From assembly GCF_003362725.1 (NCBI RefSeq), contig NZ_QKTV01000003.1, forward strand, positions 124,001 to 188,000: a DNA stretch of 64,000 bases, written 5' to 3'. Below are positions 1-9,860 of the stretch, one piece after another (position 1 is the first letter of the stretch; the number at the start of each line of letters is the position of its first letter). The stretch comes from Winogradskyella aurantiaca. Lineage in GTDB: Bacteria > Bacteroidota > Bacteroidia > Flavobacteriales > Flavobacteriaceae. Made by a program: the position numbers and the translations under genes. The notes beneath the pieces are model-generated. The model saw nothing but the letters and a program-made list of their open reading frames with translations. It made no database searches and was not told the origin of the DNA.

Positions 1-1070
1 TTGCTAATAGAGCCCACCAAATAGCAGGAAAGACTATTGGGGAAGGTGAAAAAACGATTCAGCCAAATGATGATGTTAATAAGTCGCAGTCTTCTAATGA
101 CACATTTCCCACTGGAATGCACATCGCAGCATATAAAAAAATAGTTGAGACTACCATTCCTGGTGTCATCCAATTACGCAATACACTGCACAAAAAATCC
201 ATTGCCTTTAAAGATGTAGTTAAGATTGGACGCACCCACCTTATGGATGCGACTCCTCTTACTTTAGGACAAGAATTTTCTGGCTATGTTTCACAATTAG
301 ATCATGGTCTTAAAGCTTTAGAAAATACTTTAGCACATTTAAGCGAGTTAGCCTTAGGTGGAACAGCAGTTGGAACTGGTCTAAATACTCCTCAGGGCTA
401 TGATATCCTCGTGGCTAAGTACATTGCTGAATTCACAGGACATCCATTTGTTACCGCAGAAAATAAGTTTGAAGCGCTTGCGGCTCACGACGCAATTGTT
501 GAAACACATGGTGCCTTAAAACAGCTTGCAGTGTCGCTTAATAAAATTGCCAATGACATTAGAATGATGGCTTCTGGACCGAGATCAGGGATTGGAGAGA
601 TTATTATTCCAGCCAATGAACCTGGAAGTTCCATTATGCCAGGAAAAGTAAATCCAACACAATGTGAGGCCCTAACCATGGTCTGCGTTCAGGTGATGGG
701 TAACGATGTGGCAATCACTGTAGGTGGTACTCAAGGGCATTACGAATTAAATGTGTTTAAACCTGTTATGGCTTATAATCTCTTACAATCGGCACAACTT
801 ATTGGGGATGCTTGTGTGAGTTTTGAAGAGCATTGCGCTGCAGGAATTGAACCTAACACAAAAGTTATCAAGAACTTATTAAATAATTCACTCATGTTGG
901 TAACGGCTCTTAACACTAAAATAGGTTATTACAAAGCCGCTGAAATCGCCAATACAGCTCATAAAAATGGCACTACCCTAAAAGAAGAAGCAATCAATTT
1001 AGGATATGTTAATGAAGAAGATTATGATAATTGGGTTAAACCAGAGGAGATGATAGGTAGTCTCAAGTAA
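1..1070 (+). CDS. fumC: Class II fumarate hydratase, 5' end cut by window
   Basis: Fumarase C interconverts fumarate and L-malate in the TCA cycle as a soluble homotetramer. The reading frame is open from base 3 and the real start lies outside the window; the ATG at 117 is internal. The residues before it ([19 protein letters not shown]) are the conserved substrate-binding loop of the fumarase/aspartase superfamily. The superfamily signature [11 protein letters not shown] is encoded at 624-656. The C-terminal end ([20 protein letters not shown], then a short tail) matches class II fumarases. The protein looks intact apart from its missing N-terminal part, roughly 110 residues by comparison with the usual 460-465. 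Aspartase is less likely given the C-terminal sequence. Confidence 0.95.
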   Translation, partial: ANRAHQIAGKTIGEGEKTIQPNDDVNKSQSSNDTFPTGMHIAAYKKIVETTIPGVIQLRNTLHKKSIAFKDVVKIGRTHLMDATPLTLGQEFSGYVSQLDHGLKALENTLAHLSELALGGTAVGTGLNTPQGYDILVAKYIAEFTGHPFVTAENKFEALAAHDAIVETHGALKQLAVSLNKIANDIRMMASGPRSGIGEIIIPANEPGSSIMPGKVNPTQCEALTMVCVQVMGNDVAITVGGTQGHYELNVFKPVMAYNLLQSAQLIGDACVSFEEHCAAGIEPNTKVIKNLLNNSLMLVTALNTKIGYYKAAEIANTAHKNGTTLKEEAINLGYVNEEDYDNWVKPEEMIGSLK

Positions 1071-1119
1071 TTTTATGTCTAGAAATTCAATATTTTAGTG
1101 ATAACTAATATTGAATTAC

Positions 1120-2520
1120 ATGAAAAAAATTACCTTACTGCTGCTCTGTTTCACAACCACTTATCTTACATCACAAACAGAATTTGGGGCCAAATCTTTA
1201 ATTTCTGGGACAGGAACTCAACCTTATCGAATTGATTCAGGTTTTATAGATGAAGATGAATACCCAGATTTTGTCGTCGGTACCTTTGGAAGTAGCACTA
1301 TCGAAGTTTTTCTAAATGATGGTATAGGTGGTTTTGAACCCAAGACTCTAGTAACTAATTCCTTGGCTGGTATTGCAGATATGAAGCTAGTGGATTTAAA
1401 TGATGATATTTTTCTAGATATCCTCGTCTGTGGTGGTACCAAGTTAGTTTGGTTTGCCAATAACGGAGATGGTACTTTTTCTTCTGAAAACACCATTTCA
1501 AGTTCTTTAAATGACGCCTTCTACGTATCACCAGGGCAAATAGATGGTAATACAACAATTGATGTAATGGTTTGCTCTACAGGGGCGAATGAGGTGCTGT
1601 GGTTTTCTAATGATGGTACTGGTACTTTTACGCAAGCATCTGAAGTAGTAGATAACACGATATCAAGACCTTCAGTTATCAGTTTAAAAGATGTTGATAA
1701 TGATGGTGACCTAGACGCTTTGGTTTCAAGCTCAATAGTACCTTCAGGTGGTAGTCCTACACCAAATGGTATTGAGTTATTTATAAATAATTTGGTTGGC
1801 TCTGGAACAGTTTCATTCACTAAAGAGACTGACCCTGTAAGTGAGAATAAGATTTATATGTTTGATACAATATTTGAAGACCCCAACGATTTTCAAAATA
1901 CGGTAATTTTTGCTGCAGATTTTGGGTTTGGGAATCAAGGCTCTTTATATCGAATTGAAGAAGGGGGTTCAGGATATTCAGAAGAGGCTATTTCTACTTC
2001 ACTATTAAATCCTGCCACGATTAAACTTGTAGACATGGATAATGATGATTTGAGTGATCTTGTGGTGTCTAGTGGAAGTGGTGGTAGTTCTGTAAAACTG
2101 GCTTGGTTAAAAAATAATGGAGATGGCTCCTACGCATCAGACGACACTATTGACACAGCACAAAATGTGGTTTATTCCTTTACCTCTCAGGATTTTGACC
2201 TAGATGGTGATATGGATATTGTATCTATTGCATTTAGCCAAAATGAAGTAAACTTCATAGAAAACTTACTGGAAAGTTTGAGTATACCCGAGTTGGAATC
2301 CAATTCATTTAGGCTCTACCCAAATCCAGTAGAACATCATTTAAATTTTTCTTCAACAGATCTCGTTTCTGCAGATGTTAGAATTGTAGATGTTACAGGT
2401 AAAATTGTTTTTCATAATGAGATTGAATTGTCTAACGGAATAAACACCTCACAATTGCAAAATGGTGTTTATATTTTGACAGTTAATAATTCGGCTAATT
2501 ATAGATTCATCAAGAATTAA
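1120..2520 (+). CDS. Secreted VCBS/FG-GAP repeat protein with T9SS sorting tail
   Basis: The N-terminus (MKKITLLLLCFTTTYLTSQ) is a classical signal peptide, so the ATG at 1120 is preferred over the in-frame TTG at 1111. The body carries several FG-GAP/VCBS-type repeats, each with an Asp/Asn-rich loop such as DVDNDGDLDALV, DMDNDDLSDLVV and DFDLDGDMDIVS. Such repeats fold into a beta-propeller that binds calcium. The last ~75 residues (SFRLYPNPVEHHLNFSS... ending NYRFIKN) are a type A C-terminal domain that directs export by the Bacteroidota type IX secretion system and anchoring or release at the cell surface. Ligand unknown; adhesion or polymer binding is only a guess. A terminator follows at about 2545. 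Confidence 0.9.
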   Translation: MKKITLLLLCFTTTYLTSQTEFGAKSLISGTGTQPYRIDSGFIDEDEYPDFVVGTFGSSTIEVFLNDGIGGFEPKTLVTNSLAGIADMKLVDLNDDIFLDILVCGGTKLVWFANNGDGTFSSENTISSSLNDAFYVSPGQIDGNTTIDVMVCSTGANEVLWFSNDGTGTFTQASEVVDNTISRPSVISLKDVDNDGDLDALVSSSIVPSGGSPTPNGIELFINNLVGSGTVSFTKETDPVSENKIYMFDTIFEDPNDFQNTVIFAADFGFGNQGSLYRIEEGGSGYSEEAISTSLLNPATIKLVDMDNDDLSDLVVSSGSGGSSVKLAWLKNNGDGSYASDDTIDTAQNVVYSFTSQDFDLDGDMDIVSIAFSQNEVNFIENLLESLSIPELESNSFRLYPNPVEHHLNFSSTDLVSADVRIVDVTGKIVFHNEIELSNGINTSQLQNGVYILTVNNSANYRFIKN

Positions 2521-2544
2521 TTAATAGCAATCTATCAAATTTAA

Positions 2545-2575
2545 AAGCGTCCATTTTAAGTGGACGTTTTTTTTT
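2545..2575 (+). terminator. Rho-independent terminator after the VCBS gene
   Basis: A CGTCCA/TGGACG stem with a short AT loop is followed by a run of nine T. It sits 25 bases after the VCBS stop codon and before hutI. Confidence 0.8.
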
Positions 2576-2604
2576 AGTTTAGAGTTTTCCTAATAAGTAG
2601 TCGC

Positions 2605-3843
2605 ATGTCCATTTTAATAACCAATATCCATCAGCTGGTTCAAGTCCACCCTAATAATGTAATGCTCGTAAAAGGCAACGACATGAAAGTCCTTCCTATT
2701 ATGGAAAATGCTTATGTATACATTGAACACGATACAATTATCGAATATGGTCCTATGACTGAGTGTGAAGGCTTTGACCCTGAAACTACAATCGATGCAA
2801 CGAATAAGTTAGTCATACCTTCTTGGTGCGATTCTCACACACATCTGGTATTTGCAGGCAACAGGTCTAAAGAATTTGTAGATAAAATAAATGGTCTAAG
2901 CTATGAAGAAATTGCAGCAAGAGGTGGTGGAATTTTAAATTCGGCAGATCAAATTGCTAATACCAGTTTAGATGACCTTTATACCCAATCACTTATTCGT
3001 CTTAACCAGGTGATCGCTTTGGGTACTGGTGCTATTGAAATAAAAACAGGTTACGGCCTTGAAACTGAAGCGGAATTGAAAATGCTTAAAGTCATTGGAA
3101 AGCTAAAAAAAGATTCTCAAGCTTTTATTCTTCCTACCCTCTTAGCAGCTCATGCCATTCCAGACATGTATAAGTCGGATAAAACGTCTTATGTCAATCA
3201 AATCATTAATAATTTAATTCCAAAAGCTGCTGCATTAAAAATTGCAAAGTATATTGATGTATTTTGCGAGAAGGGATATTTTAGTGTTGAAGACATGGAC
3301 AAGATACTCGCTGCCGGAAAGAACTACCAACTCCAACCAAAGGTTCATGTTAATCAATTTAATATTTTGGGAGGAGTACCTGCAGCTACGGGTCATAATG
3401 CGCTTTCTGTTGACCATCTGGAGTTGCTAGATGAAAACGACATCAATGCCTTAGCACAATCTAACACTATTCCAGTTGCCTTACCAGGCTGTTCATTTTA
3501 TCTTGGAATTCCTTATACTCCGGCCCGTAGAATCATAGAAGCTGGATTACCACTGGCCCTTGCCAGTGATTATAATCCGGGGTCTGCACCAAGTGGAAAT
3601 ATGAACTTTGTTGTAAGTCTTGCTTGCGTGAAAATGAAATTAAGTCCGGAGGAAGCTATTAATGCAGCTACTATTAACGGGGCATATGCCATGGGTATCA
3701 GTAGCATGTATGGTAGTATTACCCGAGGAAAAAAGGCTAATTTAATAATTACAAAACCTATGGGTCACTATCGTGAAATTGCCTATAATTTTGGTGATAA
3801 TCCGGTTGATCAAGTGATTATTAATGGCAAGTTATGGGCATAA
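2605..3843 (+). CDS. hutI: Imidazolonepropionase
   Basis: HutI hydrolyses 4-imidazolone-5-propionate to N-formimidoyl-L-glutamate, the third step of histidine degradation. At 412 residues it has the normal length of this amidohydrolase-fold enzyme. The metal-binding HTH motif is at residues 78-80 inside SHTHLVFAGNR. The active-site segments EIKTGYGL, HVNQFN, SVDHLE and ALASDYNPGSAPS are all present. It has its own transcription unit between two terminators; formimidoylglutamase (hutG) lies 1 kb downstream, but a minus-strand gene intervenes. Expected in the cytoplasm as a zinc or iron enzyme. Confidence 0.96.
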   Translation: MSILITNIHQLVQVHPNNVMLVKGNDMKVLPIMENAYVYIEHDTIIEYGPMTECEGFDPETTIDATNKLVIPSWCDSHTHLVFAGNRSKEFVDKINGLSYEEIAARGGGILNSADQIANTSLDDLYTQSLIRLNQVIALGTGAIEIKTGYGLETEAELKMLKVIGKLKKDSQAFILPTLLAAHAIPDMYKSDKTSYVNQIINNLIPKAAALKIAKYIDVFCEKGYFSVEDMDKILAAGKNYQLQPKVHVNQFNILGGVPAATGHNALSVDHLELLDENDINALAQSNTIPVALPGCSFYLGIPYTPARRIIEAGLPLALASDYNPGSAPSGNMNFVVSLACVKMKLSPEEAINAATINGAYAMGISSMYGSITRGKKANLIITKPMGHYREIAYNFGDNPVDQVIINGKLWA

Positions 3844-3875
3844 AAAAACCGAAACATACGTTCCGGCTTTTTCTA
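3844..3875. terminator. Probable bidirectional terminator between hutI and the coiled-coil gene
   Basis: An imperfect inverted repeat (ACCGAAAC ... GTTCCGGC) is flanked by an A-run on the left and a T-run on the right, between the convergent stops of hutI and the minus-strand gene. One stem position is a wobble. Confidence 0.6.
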
Positions 3876-3892
3876 GTCTAAGATTAGTTTGC

Positions 3893-4780
3893 TTACTTCA
3901 TAGTAAATTCAGAAGATGAAACAAGCGTTTTATTATTAAAAACGTTAACGATGTAGCGTCCTTTAATAAACTTGTCATCTTCAGATTTATTGATGAATTC
4001 ACAAACATTTAAATTTCTGTTTTCATAGTTAAATCTACTGATCAGACTGTAATTTAAAATCTGATCTTCAAATTGAATTTGATCATTTGACCCTAACACA
4101 TTGTTTTCAGGATCAATAACCTGTACATATAATTCTTTATCGCCTGCTTCAGCAATAGTATTCTTAGCTACTGTAAAGCAAACTTTTATCTTGTCACTTC
4201 TTCTAGCACGTTCAGTTGGAATTTGTTTACCGCTATTTCTTTCAATAATACCCATTCCTTTTAAGCCAACAGTCTGGAGAGCAGAAGCATCTTCAACTGC
4301 AGTTGCTAATTCCGAATTTTGAACCAATAAGGAATCTGTAAACATAGCACGTTCTGCAAGTTGAACCTGTGTACTATCCAATGAAGTGGCCAATAACTCA
4401 TTTTCTACGCGCAGACTATCATTCTGTGCTAAAAGTACATCCATTTCCTCTTGTAAGGCCATATACTTCTTCTTGTATCGCCATAAGCTGTTAACACTGT
4501 TTTGAGATACCTTTAAAGAATCCATTAGGCCTTGAATACGTTCTCTAGCCTCAACTAAGTTTTCATTGGCTACTTCGTTCTCCTGAATGGCCAAATCATA
4601 TTGTTTTGCCATACTGTTAAGATCATTCATAACCTGCTCTTTCTCGCTTGTTAATAATGCCTCACTTTCTTTTTTGTCTGAATAAAGCTTAGAGGCAAAA
4701 AATGCGGTTCCTAAAAAAAGTACTACTAAGATCCCCAATCCGACTTTAAGTCCGGTATTCTTTCCGTTTGAACTTTCCAT
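3893..4780 (-). CDS. Membrane-anchored coiled-coil protein of unknown function
   Basis: No function recognised. The 295-residue protein has a single membrane segment near the N-terminus (about residues 11-30, VGLGILVVLFLGTAFFASKL) after a short polar leader. A long heptad-rich coiled coil follows (about 35-160), then a compact C-terminal domain of about 110 residues starting near GMGIIERNSGKQIPTERAR and rich in beta-strand-like sequence. The positive leader and single anchor suggest the coiled coil and the C-terminal domain lie in the periplasm, but orientation is inferred. It sits between hutI and hutG on the opposite strand, and nothing in its sequence suggests a metabolic role. Confidence 0.8.
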   Translation of the reverse strand: MESSNGKNTGLKVGLGILVVLFLGTAFFASKLYSDKKESEALLTSEKEQVMNDLNSMAKQYDLAIQENEVANENLVEARERIQGLMDSLKVSQNSVNSLWRYKKKYMALQEEMDVLLAQNDSLRVENELLATSLDSTQVQLAERAMFTDSLLVQNSELATAVEDASALQTVGLKGMGIIERNSGKQIPTERARRSDKIKVCFTVAKNTIAEAGDKELYVQVIDPENNVLGSNDQIQFEDQILNYSLISRFNYENRNLNVCEFINKSEDDKFIKGRYIVNVFNNKTLVSSSEFTMK

Positions 4781-4821
4781 AATTTGATTGTTTTTAAGTT
4801 ACTGATAAATTTGATTTGTGT

Positions 4822-4829
4822 TAATTTTG
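4822..4829 (+). promoter_or_regulatory. Possible -7 box for hutG
   Basis: TAATTTTG matches the Bacteroidota -7 consensus TAnnTTTG and lies 50 bases before the hutG start. No clear TTG -33 box is at the expected spacing, so this is tentative. Confidence 0.35.
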
Positions 4830-4878
4830 AAGCTAAGACTTAAACCTGTTATAACTGTTTACGGCCTAATTTATTGTA

Positions 4879-5886
4879 ATGGAATACCTTCAATTATTTT
4901 CTCAGAAAGATCTGAAGTCCCTCTTAAAAACTCGCAAAGGTGAAACCAAATTTGGTGAACAAATTAAGCTGTTACCTAACCTCACCAACATATACGAAGA
5001 CTTAAAGGATTTAGATGTTAGATACGTAATTTTTGGTATCGAAGAAGATATTGGTGTTCGTGCAAACCTCGGTAATCCAGGCACTTACAAATGTTGGAAG
5101 GCCGTAAAAAAAATCTTAATAAATATTCAAAGTAATACCTATACACATGCCAAAAAGGTATTAATATTAGGTTCATTAAACTACAAATCTGCCGATGATG
5201 ACATAAATCAAAGTGTATCCAATATTAAAAATTTACGCTCAAATGTTGAAAAAATTGATGCAGATGTCACCTATCTGGTTTCTCAAATAATTAAAGCAGG
5301 TAAGATTCCAATTGCAGTTGGCGGTGGCCATAATAATAGTTATGGTATGATTAAGGGTTCTGCTTTTGGCTTAAACCAACCCATAGCGGTAATTAATATA
5401 GATGCACATAGTGATTTTAGACCAGAGGAAGGGCGGCATAGTGGTAATGGGTTTAGTTATGCCCTTGCAGAAGGCTTTCTAAAAAAGTACTTTATTATGG
5501 GACTTCATGAGAATTTTACATCCAGATCTATTTTATCCACAATGAAAAAAATGAAGGCCGTTGATTTTGTCTCTTATGAAGCTATGGAGGTGAGGAGTGA
5601 AATTGGTATGAAAACAGCTATTGAATCTTGTATCAAGCATGTAGACGGTTTAAAGGTTGGGTTGGAGATTGATTGTGATGCCATTATTAATGTTCCAAGT
5701 AGTGCTGCCACACCTGCCGGTTTTACTGTAAAGCAGGTTAGACGAATGCTACACTCCTTTGGTCAAACCAGAGACTTAACTTACTTACATATTTGCGAAG
5801 CCATTCCTTCAAAGAAGTCCAAAGACAAGATTGGTAAATTGATCAGCTACTTAATAACTGACTTTATTAGAGCGCATGAGTCCTAA
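4879..5886 (+). CDS. hutG: Formimidoylglutamase (arginase family)
   Basis: HutG hydrolyses N-formimidoyl-L-glutamate to glutamate and formamide, closing the histidine degradation route. The protein is a ureohydrolase with the complete binuclear manganese site: His151 in GGGHNNSYG, Asp175/His177/Asp179 in NIDAHSDFR, and Asp265/Asp267 in EIDCDA. The length (335 residues) fits the family, and HutI nearby favours this over agmatinase or arginase. The gene overlaps the following GNAT gene by 11 bases, so the two are probably translationally coupled. Confidence 0.88.
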   Translation: MEYLQLFSQKDLKSLLKTRKGETKFGEQIKLLPNLTNIYEDLKDLDVRYVIFGIEEDIGVRANLGNPGTYKCWKAVKKILINIQSNTYTHAKKVLILGSLNYKSADDDINQSVSNIKNLRSNVEKIDADVTYLVSQIIKAGKIPIAVGGGHNNSYGMIKGSAFGLNQPIAVINIDAHSDFRPEEGRHSGNGFSYALAEGFLKKYFIMGLHENFTSRSILSTMKKMKAVDFVSYEAMEVRSEIGMKTAIESCIKHVDGLKVGLEIDCDAIINVPSSAATPAGFTVKQVRRMLHSFGQTRDLTYLHICEAIPSKKSKDKIGKLISYLITDFIRAHES

Positions 5887-6340
5887 CATCATATCTTTCG
5901 ATCATAAATATGCTAAGGATTTTCACGATCTTAACATCGAATGGTTGGAAACGTATTTTTATGTAGAGCCATATGATAAGGAAGTACTGAGTAAGCCCGA
6001 TAAATACATTATAAATAAGGGTGGACAGATCTTCTTCCTACTTGAAAAAGATGCTGTTCTTGCCACAGCAGCCTTAATGCCAACTGAAGATCCAACGGTG
6101 TTAGAACTAACAAAAATGGCGGTAACCCCAAGGGCAAGGGGGGAAAAGTTTGGCCAGAGACTACTTCAGTACTGCATAGATTTTGCAAAATCTAAAGACT
6201 ACGCTGCACTGATGCTATACTCCAATACCATATTGGAAAATGCCATTCATTTATATCGAAAATATGGCTTTAAGGAATTAGAGCTTGAAAAGGACAATCC
6301 CTACGAACGCGCCAATATTAAGATGCTTCGTAAGCTCTAA
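5876..6340 (+). CDS. GNAT family N-acetyltransferase
   Basis: A 154-residue acetyl-CoA-dependent acyltransferase. The central acetyl-CoA binding region reads KMAVTPRARGEKFGQRLL, close to the R/Q-x-x-G-x-G/A signature of the GNAT fold, and the C-terminal part ends with the usual LYRKYGF segment. The start codon lies inside the last codons of hutG, so the two form an operon. Substrate unknown; the coupling to hutG may simply be a shared transcript. Its stop overlaps the stop of the convergent minus-strand gene by four bases. Confidence 0.85.
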   Translation: MSPNIISFDHKYAKDFHDLNIEWLETYFYVEPYDKEVLSKPDKYIINKGGQIFFLLEKDAVLATAALMPTEDPTVLELTKMAVTPRARGEKFGQRLLQYCIDFAKSKDYAALMLYSNTILENAIHLYRKYGFKELELEKDNPYERANIKMLRKL

Positions 6341-8034
6341 TTAGAATTAGATTTCAAAGAATCAATTTTACGTTGTAAAGCTTCAATTTGCTCAGTATTA
6401 TCTGTGACTGGTGGTACTATTTTTGTTGAATCGGTTTCCCTCTCAGCAATATCGTTATCACGCACATCATCCTGATAATAGAAACCTAAGTCCTTTTCAC
6501 TAGAGCGCCAGGCCTCATTTAATTGGTCATACACCGCTTTATCCCATCCACTGGGGTGCTTAACATCTATCCAAACCACATCCCTGTATTCACTGTCAAT
6601 AAGAACCAAGTCTGGAGTAGCTGAACCATCAAACTGTTCAGCATTAGTGTCACTAATTGATGAAACCGTTCCAAGAAAGAACATCCGCTTTCTTCCAGCA
6701 ATTTCCTTAATATAAGGTCGAAACTCAACGGGTGTGTTAGCTGACCAATCGTACTCTTTACGAGATTCTTGAACCTTCAAAGGCATGGCAGAAACGCCAG
6801 CATAGCCTTGTTTCTTACTAGCGTGATTATAGTAATAGAGTTTATCTGTACCATCTGCTGGCACCATCACACTAAAACTCAAACTTGTGCGCTCCTCTCC
6901 TATTGGCTCCAAACCAAACCAATGGTATAAACCACTGTAGGCATTGGTATTGGAATTAGCAAAATCAAAATCAGTCACATAAGGTTGTTGGTTTTGATCC
7001 TTGGGCATCATAGGTATTTTAACCACAGTTTTCATATTCCATGGAAGTGGATCTGCAAAACCTCCTAGAAATTTAAGAGATTCGGCCTGTAATCTGGATA
7101 CCTTCTCTGCAAGAATGTTTTGCTTGCTCAAATAGTCATAGGAATCCAATTGATCTGGTGGAATAAACGTTCCTTTTCCAATGGATATGCGCTCGAGGTA
7201 ATCCTTAAAATCGTGTTCCCCATTTTCAATTACCATGACACCTCCAAATGTAGGATATGGAAAAAAGAAGCCTTCCCACTTAATTAGACTCACTACTTCA
7301 ACCCACTCTCCTTTATCATTTTTCATGTAGTAGGTATCACTGGGCTCATAATTAAATAGCATCCAGGGATTGAATCGCTGCACAACGGCATTATAGGTGT
7401 TTCTGCTAAACATTAAGGACTCTCCTATTGCAAAGACAACCTCAATACGATTTTCGTTTGAAAATCTGGGAAATGGCGTGGTACTACTAACTGAAAACAC
7501 TTCTTCAGTGTTATTCATGATGCGTTGCATGGAGTACTTCTCACTTGGCTGAATAGCCATAGTCCACCGGTTTTCACGATCAACTCTAACTAAATGCGGT
7601 AAGGATACATCTTTAGTCTCCCCCACACTCTCGTTGGCCATAGACAAGATATTTCTTAGTGGCTGAATGCGCTCGTTTTGAGTTAAGGGTAATTCATGAA
7701 TTTCAACCTTGTTTAAATTCTTGTAGACATTGTAAGTCTTCATATAATCATAAAGCTGATAATGCCACCCAAACAAATACATCAATCCATAGAACAATAC
7801 CAATATCCCCAAAATTCCCAGGCGACGTCCAGTACTTGGAGTATTTCTGAATCTTGAGAGTCCAAAGACAAGAATAATGGTGGCAACAAGAATGACAAAA
7901 AAGTACTTTCTAATAAATAATAAGGCCGGTTGGTAATCATCTCTTAAAACAAATAGGGCTATTAATACAATTATGGCTCCAATAATGACATTGCGCTTTT
8001 GTTTAGATCCTTTATTCCAATACGATTTTATCAT
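6337..8034 (-). CDS. Unknown membrane protein, last gene of six-gene AAA+ operon
   Basis: No family recognised. The 565-residue protein starts with three predicted membrane segments (about residues 15-30, 44-59 and 72-90), followed by about 470 residues of soluble sequence rich in aromatic and beta-type segments. A short coiled-coil-like tail (TEQIEALQRKIDSLKSNSN) ends the protein. No catalytic motif is visible. It follows the 176-residue membrane protein by 15 bases and is the distal gene of the minus-strand operon that begins at 14295. Inference: a membrane platform or sensor for the module encoded upstream, given that the first four proteins look soluble. Confidence 0.75.
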   Translation of the reverse strand: MIKSYWNKGSKQKRNVIIGAIIVLIALFVLRDDYQPALLFIRKYFFVILVATIILVFGLSRFRNTPSTGRRLGILGILVLFYGLMYLFGWHYQLYDYMKTYNVYKNLNKVEIHELPLTQNERIQPLRNILSMANESVGETKDVSLPHLVRVDRENRWTMAIQPSEKYSMQRIMNNTEEVFSVSSTTPFPRFSNENRIEVVFAIGESLMFSRNTYNAVVQRFNPWMLFNYEPSDTYYMKNDKGEWVEVVSLIKWEGFFFPYPTFGGVMVIENGEHDFKDYLERISIGKGTFIPPDQLDSYDYLSKQNILAEKVSRLQAESLKFLGGFADPLPWNMKTVVKIPMMPKDQNQQPYVTDFDFANSNTNAYSGLYHWFGLEPIGEERTSLSFSVMVPADGTDKLYYYNHASKKQGYAGVSAMPLKVQESRKEYDWSANTPVEFRPYIKEIAGRKRMFFLGTVSSISDTNAEQFDGSATPDLVLIDSEYRDVVWIDVKHPSGWDKAVYDQLNEAWRSSEKDLGFYYQDDVRDNDIAERETDSTKIVPPVTDNTEQIEALQRKIDSLKSNSN

Positions 8035-8049
8035 TCTGTCTAAATTATC

Positions 8050-8580
8050 TTAAAGTAACCCTTTATCTTTTAAACGCTCACGAGCGCTTTTTCCATCGTC
8101 TTTAGCCCTAGCTTCTTGTTTATCAATGACTTCTTCTTTAGGAGTTTCAGGTCTTAAATTCTCAATATAATCCTTACCCTTATCAATGGCTTCATCCATA
8201 ACATTGCCTATGGTGTCTCCATGCTCTTCAATTACTTTGGAGGACTTAAGAACAAAATTCGCAAGATAGGTACCCACAATAGTCCCTACCACGATAGATG
8301 AAAATGCCGAAACACCATTGTAGGAACCAAAGACTGAAATTGGCGTTACAAACTCCAGTACCAAAGCCACAATTAGACACATGGTAACTATAAAGATTAA
8401 TCTTGGGATAAAAGACTGTTTATAAACGAATCCTTTTGGATTGTCCTTAGACATCTGAAGCGCTTTGCTGTTTACGATTTTGTTTAGAGTTCTATAAGCT
8501 TTATTACTATTGGATTCTCTCCAATAAATAAAAATTCCTAACAATATGGCAGCAATAAAAATTACAAGTTCAAGTCCCAT
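8050..8580 (-). CDS. Small three-span membrane protein of the AAA+ operon
   Basis: A 176-residue protein of unknown function with hydrophobic segments at about residues 3-20, 57-78 and 91-110, and a highly charged C-terminal tail (about 115-176) rich in Lys, Glu and Asp. The tail could be a cytoplasmic docking surface. It is fifth in the six-gene operon, 36 bases after the 412-residue protein and 15 bases before the larger membrane protein. No cysteines or catalytic motifs stand out. Confidence 0.75.
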   Translation of the reverse strand: MGLELVIFIAAILLGIFIYWRESNSNKAYRTLNKIVNSKALQMSKDNPKGFVYKQSFIPRLIFIVTMCLIVALVLEFVTPISVFGSYNGVSAFSSIVVGTIVGTYLANFVLKSSKVIEEHGDTIGNVMDEAIDKGKDYIENLRPETPKEEVIDKQEARAKDDGKSARERLKDKGLL

Positions 8581-8616
8581 GGCCTTCGTATTTAGTTCTA
8601 TAAAATTAGTATCTAT

Positions 8617-9855
8617 TTACTCAATATTGTTACGGATGATACCAATAACCCAATCTCGTAGAGTATCGTCCCAATCTTGATAGCTCAAATAAAATTGTTC
8701 CTTATCATACCAGTACAAAAACAACACATCCAATGGCGAAATATTAATCAGTAATTGGTGAATGAGGTCACGATCATGAGGATTTAGTGATGAGTGTGGG
8801 TCTAAAAGCCCAAAAAACAAGGACTGATCAATTAGATCTTCCTTTTTGAAGGCATTACTTTTAGCTATTTTCTCAAGATATAACTCAACTCCCATCACCT
8901 TTTTACGGTCTTCTATAGTCAGTTTGTTTAAATAACTCCTAAATAAAGATTTACTTTCTAATATCTCTTCATACGAATGTTCTGGTTTGTTTACAAATTG
9001 AGAGAAATAGTATTTTTTAATACGATCATACCTTTTGGTACCTACTACTGCTTCTAGATCGTAAGAAATTATTTGATAATCCTCCAGTTTACGTATCAAT
9101 TCAGGCTGATTTATATGATAGACTAGAACATCATGAAGCGAATCGTTAATAGAGCTCTCGTAGGCCGTTTTATCTTCAAATACGACTATGGTCTTCACAA
9201 AATCTTTTAAGACATAGACCCCACCAAAGGCCCTGGAATAAAAGGAGGATACTGTATAATGTAAAGAATGCAGATTTAAATCCCTATTCCTAAGATCACC
9301 ATAGGTCTTGGCAGAATCCAATAATTGTTTCTGTAAATCCTCATCGATAAAATTATGACCTGTCGTAAACTGATCGACCAGCTGAAGTTGTTCTGCTTGA
9401 ACTTTATTAAGATCGTCGATTAGTCTAAAGGTGATGCTTACATCATCGTATTTGAGAATATCCAATGGCTCGTAATAAGCATCAATATCCTGGTCAAAGT
9501 CAATGCAAATAGCGGAATCTCTTGTGATATCACTAATCTTTTGACCGTGAGTTCTAAATACATGACGCATCATTTCACGATCAAAAGAATGAAATGGCAA
9601 ATAAACGGGCTTCCCTTTTTGTAAAGGAGAAATAATAATCCCATGCGGATTAGCATCTCCATGATTTAAATACTGAACATCAGCTTTCTCCTCAGCTATT
9701 TCAGGACTCCATCCAACACCATCTATAGAAAAACTACTGAGGTTGGTTTCCTTAAAACCTAGAGTCTTTAAACACTTATTGTAGCGGTCTACTAGCTTAC
9801 CACTAACAGGAATTAACTCACTCTGATATAAATTTGCAGCTTTAAGTTTGTCCAT
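8617..9855 (-). CDS. Unknown soluble protein of the AAA+ operon
   Basis: A 412-residue protein with no signal peptide, no membrane segment and no motif I can tie to a function. Residues ~60-100 (LNHGDANPHGIIISPLQ and PVYLPFHSFDREMMRHVF) are rich in His and could hold a folded core, but this is not enough for an enzyme call. The rest is largely alpha-helical in character. It begins five bases after the AAA+ ATPase gene stops, so the two are probably translated together and may act together. Confidence 0.75.
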   Translation of the reverse strand: MDKLKAANLYQSELIPVSGKLVDRYNKCLKTLGFKETNLSSFSIDGVGWSPEIAEEKADVQYLNHGDANPHGIIISPLQKGKPVYLPFHSFDREMMRHVFRTHGQKISDITRDSAICIDFDQDIDAYYEPLDILKYDDVSITFRLIDDLNKVQAEQLQLVDQFTTGHNFIDEDLQKQLLDSAKTYGDLRNRDLNLHSLHYTVSSFYSRAFGGVYVLKDFVKTIVVFEDKTAYESSINDSLHDVLVYHINQPELIRKLEDYQIISYDLEAVVGTKRYDRIKKYYFSQFVNKPEHSYEEILESKSLFRSYLNKLTIEDRKKVMGVELYLEKIAKSNAFKKEDLIDQSLFFGLLDPHSSLNPHDRDLIHQLLINISPLDVLFLYWYDKEQFYLSYQDWDDTLRDWVIGIIRNNIE

Positions 9856-9860
9856 AGTTT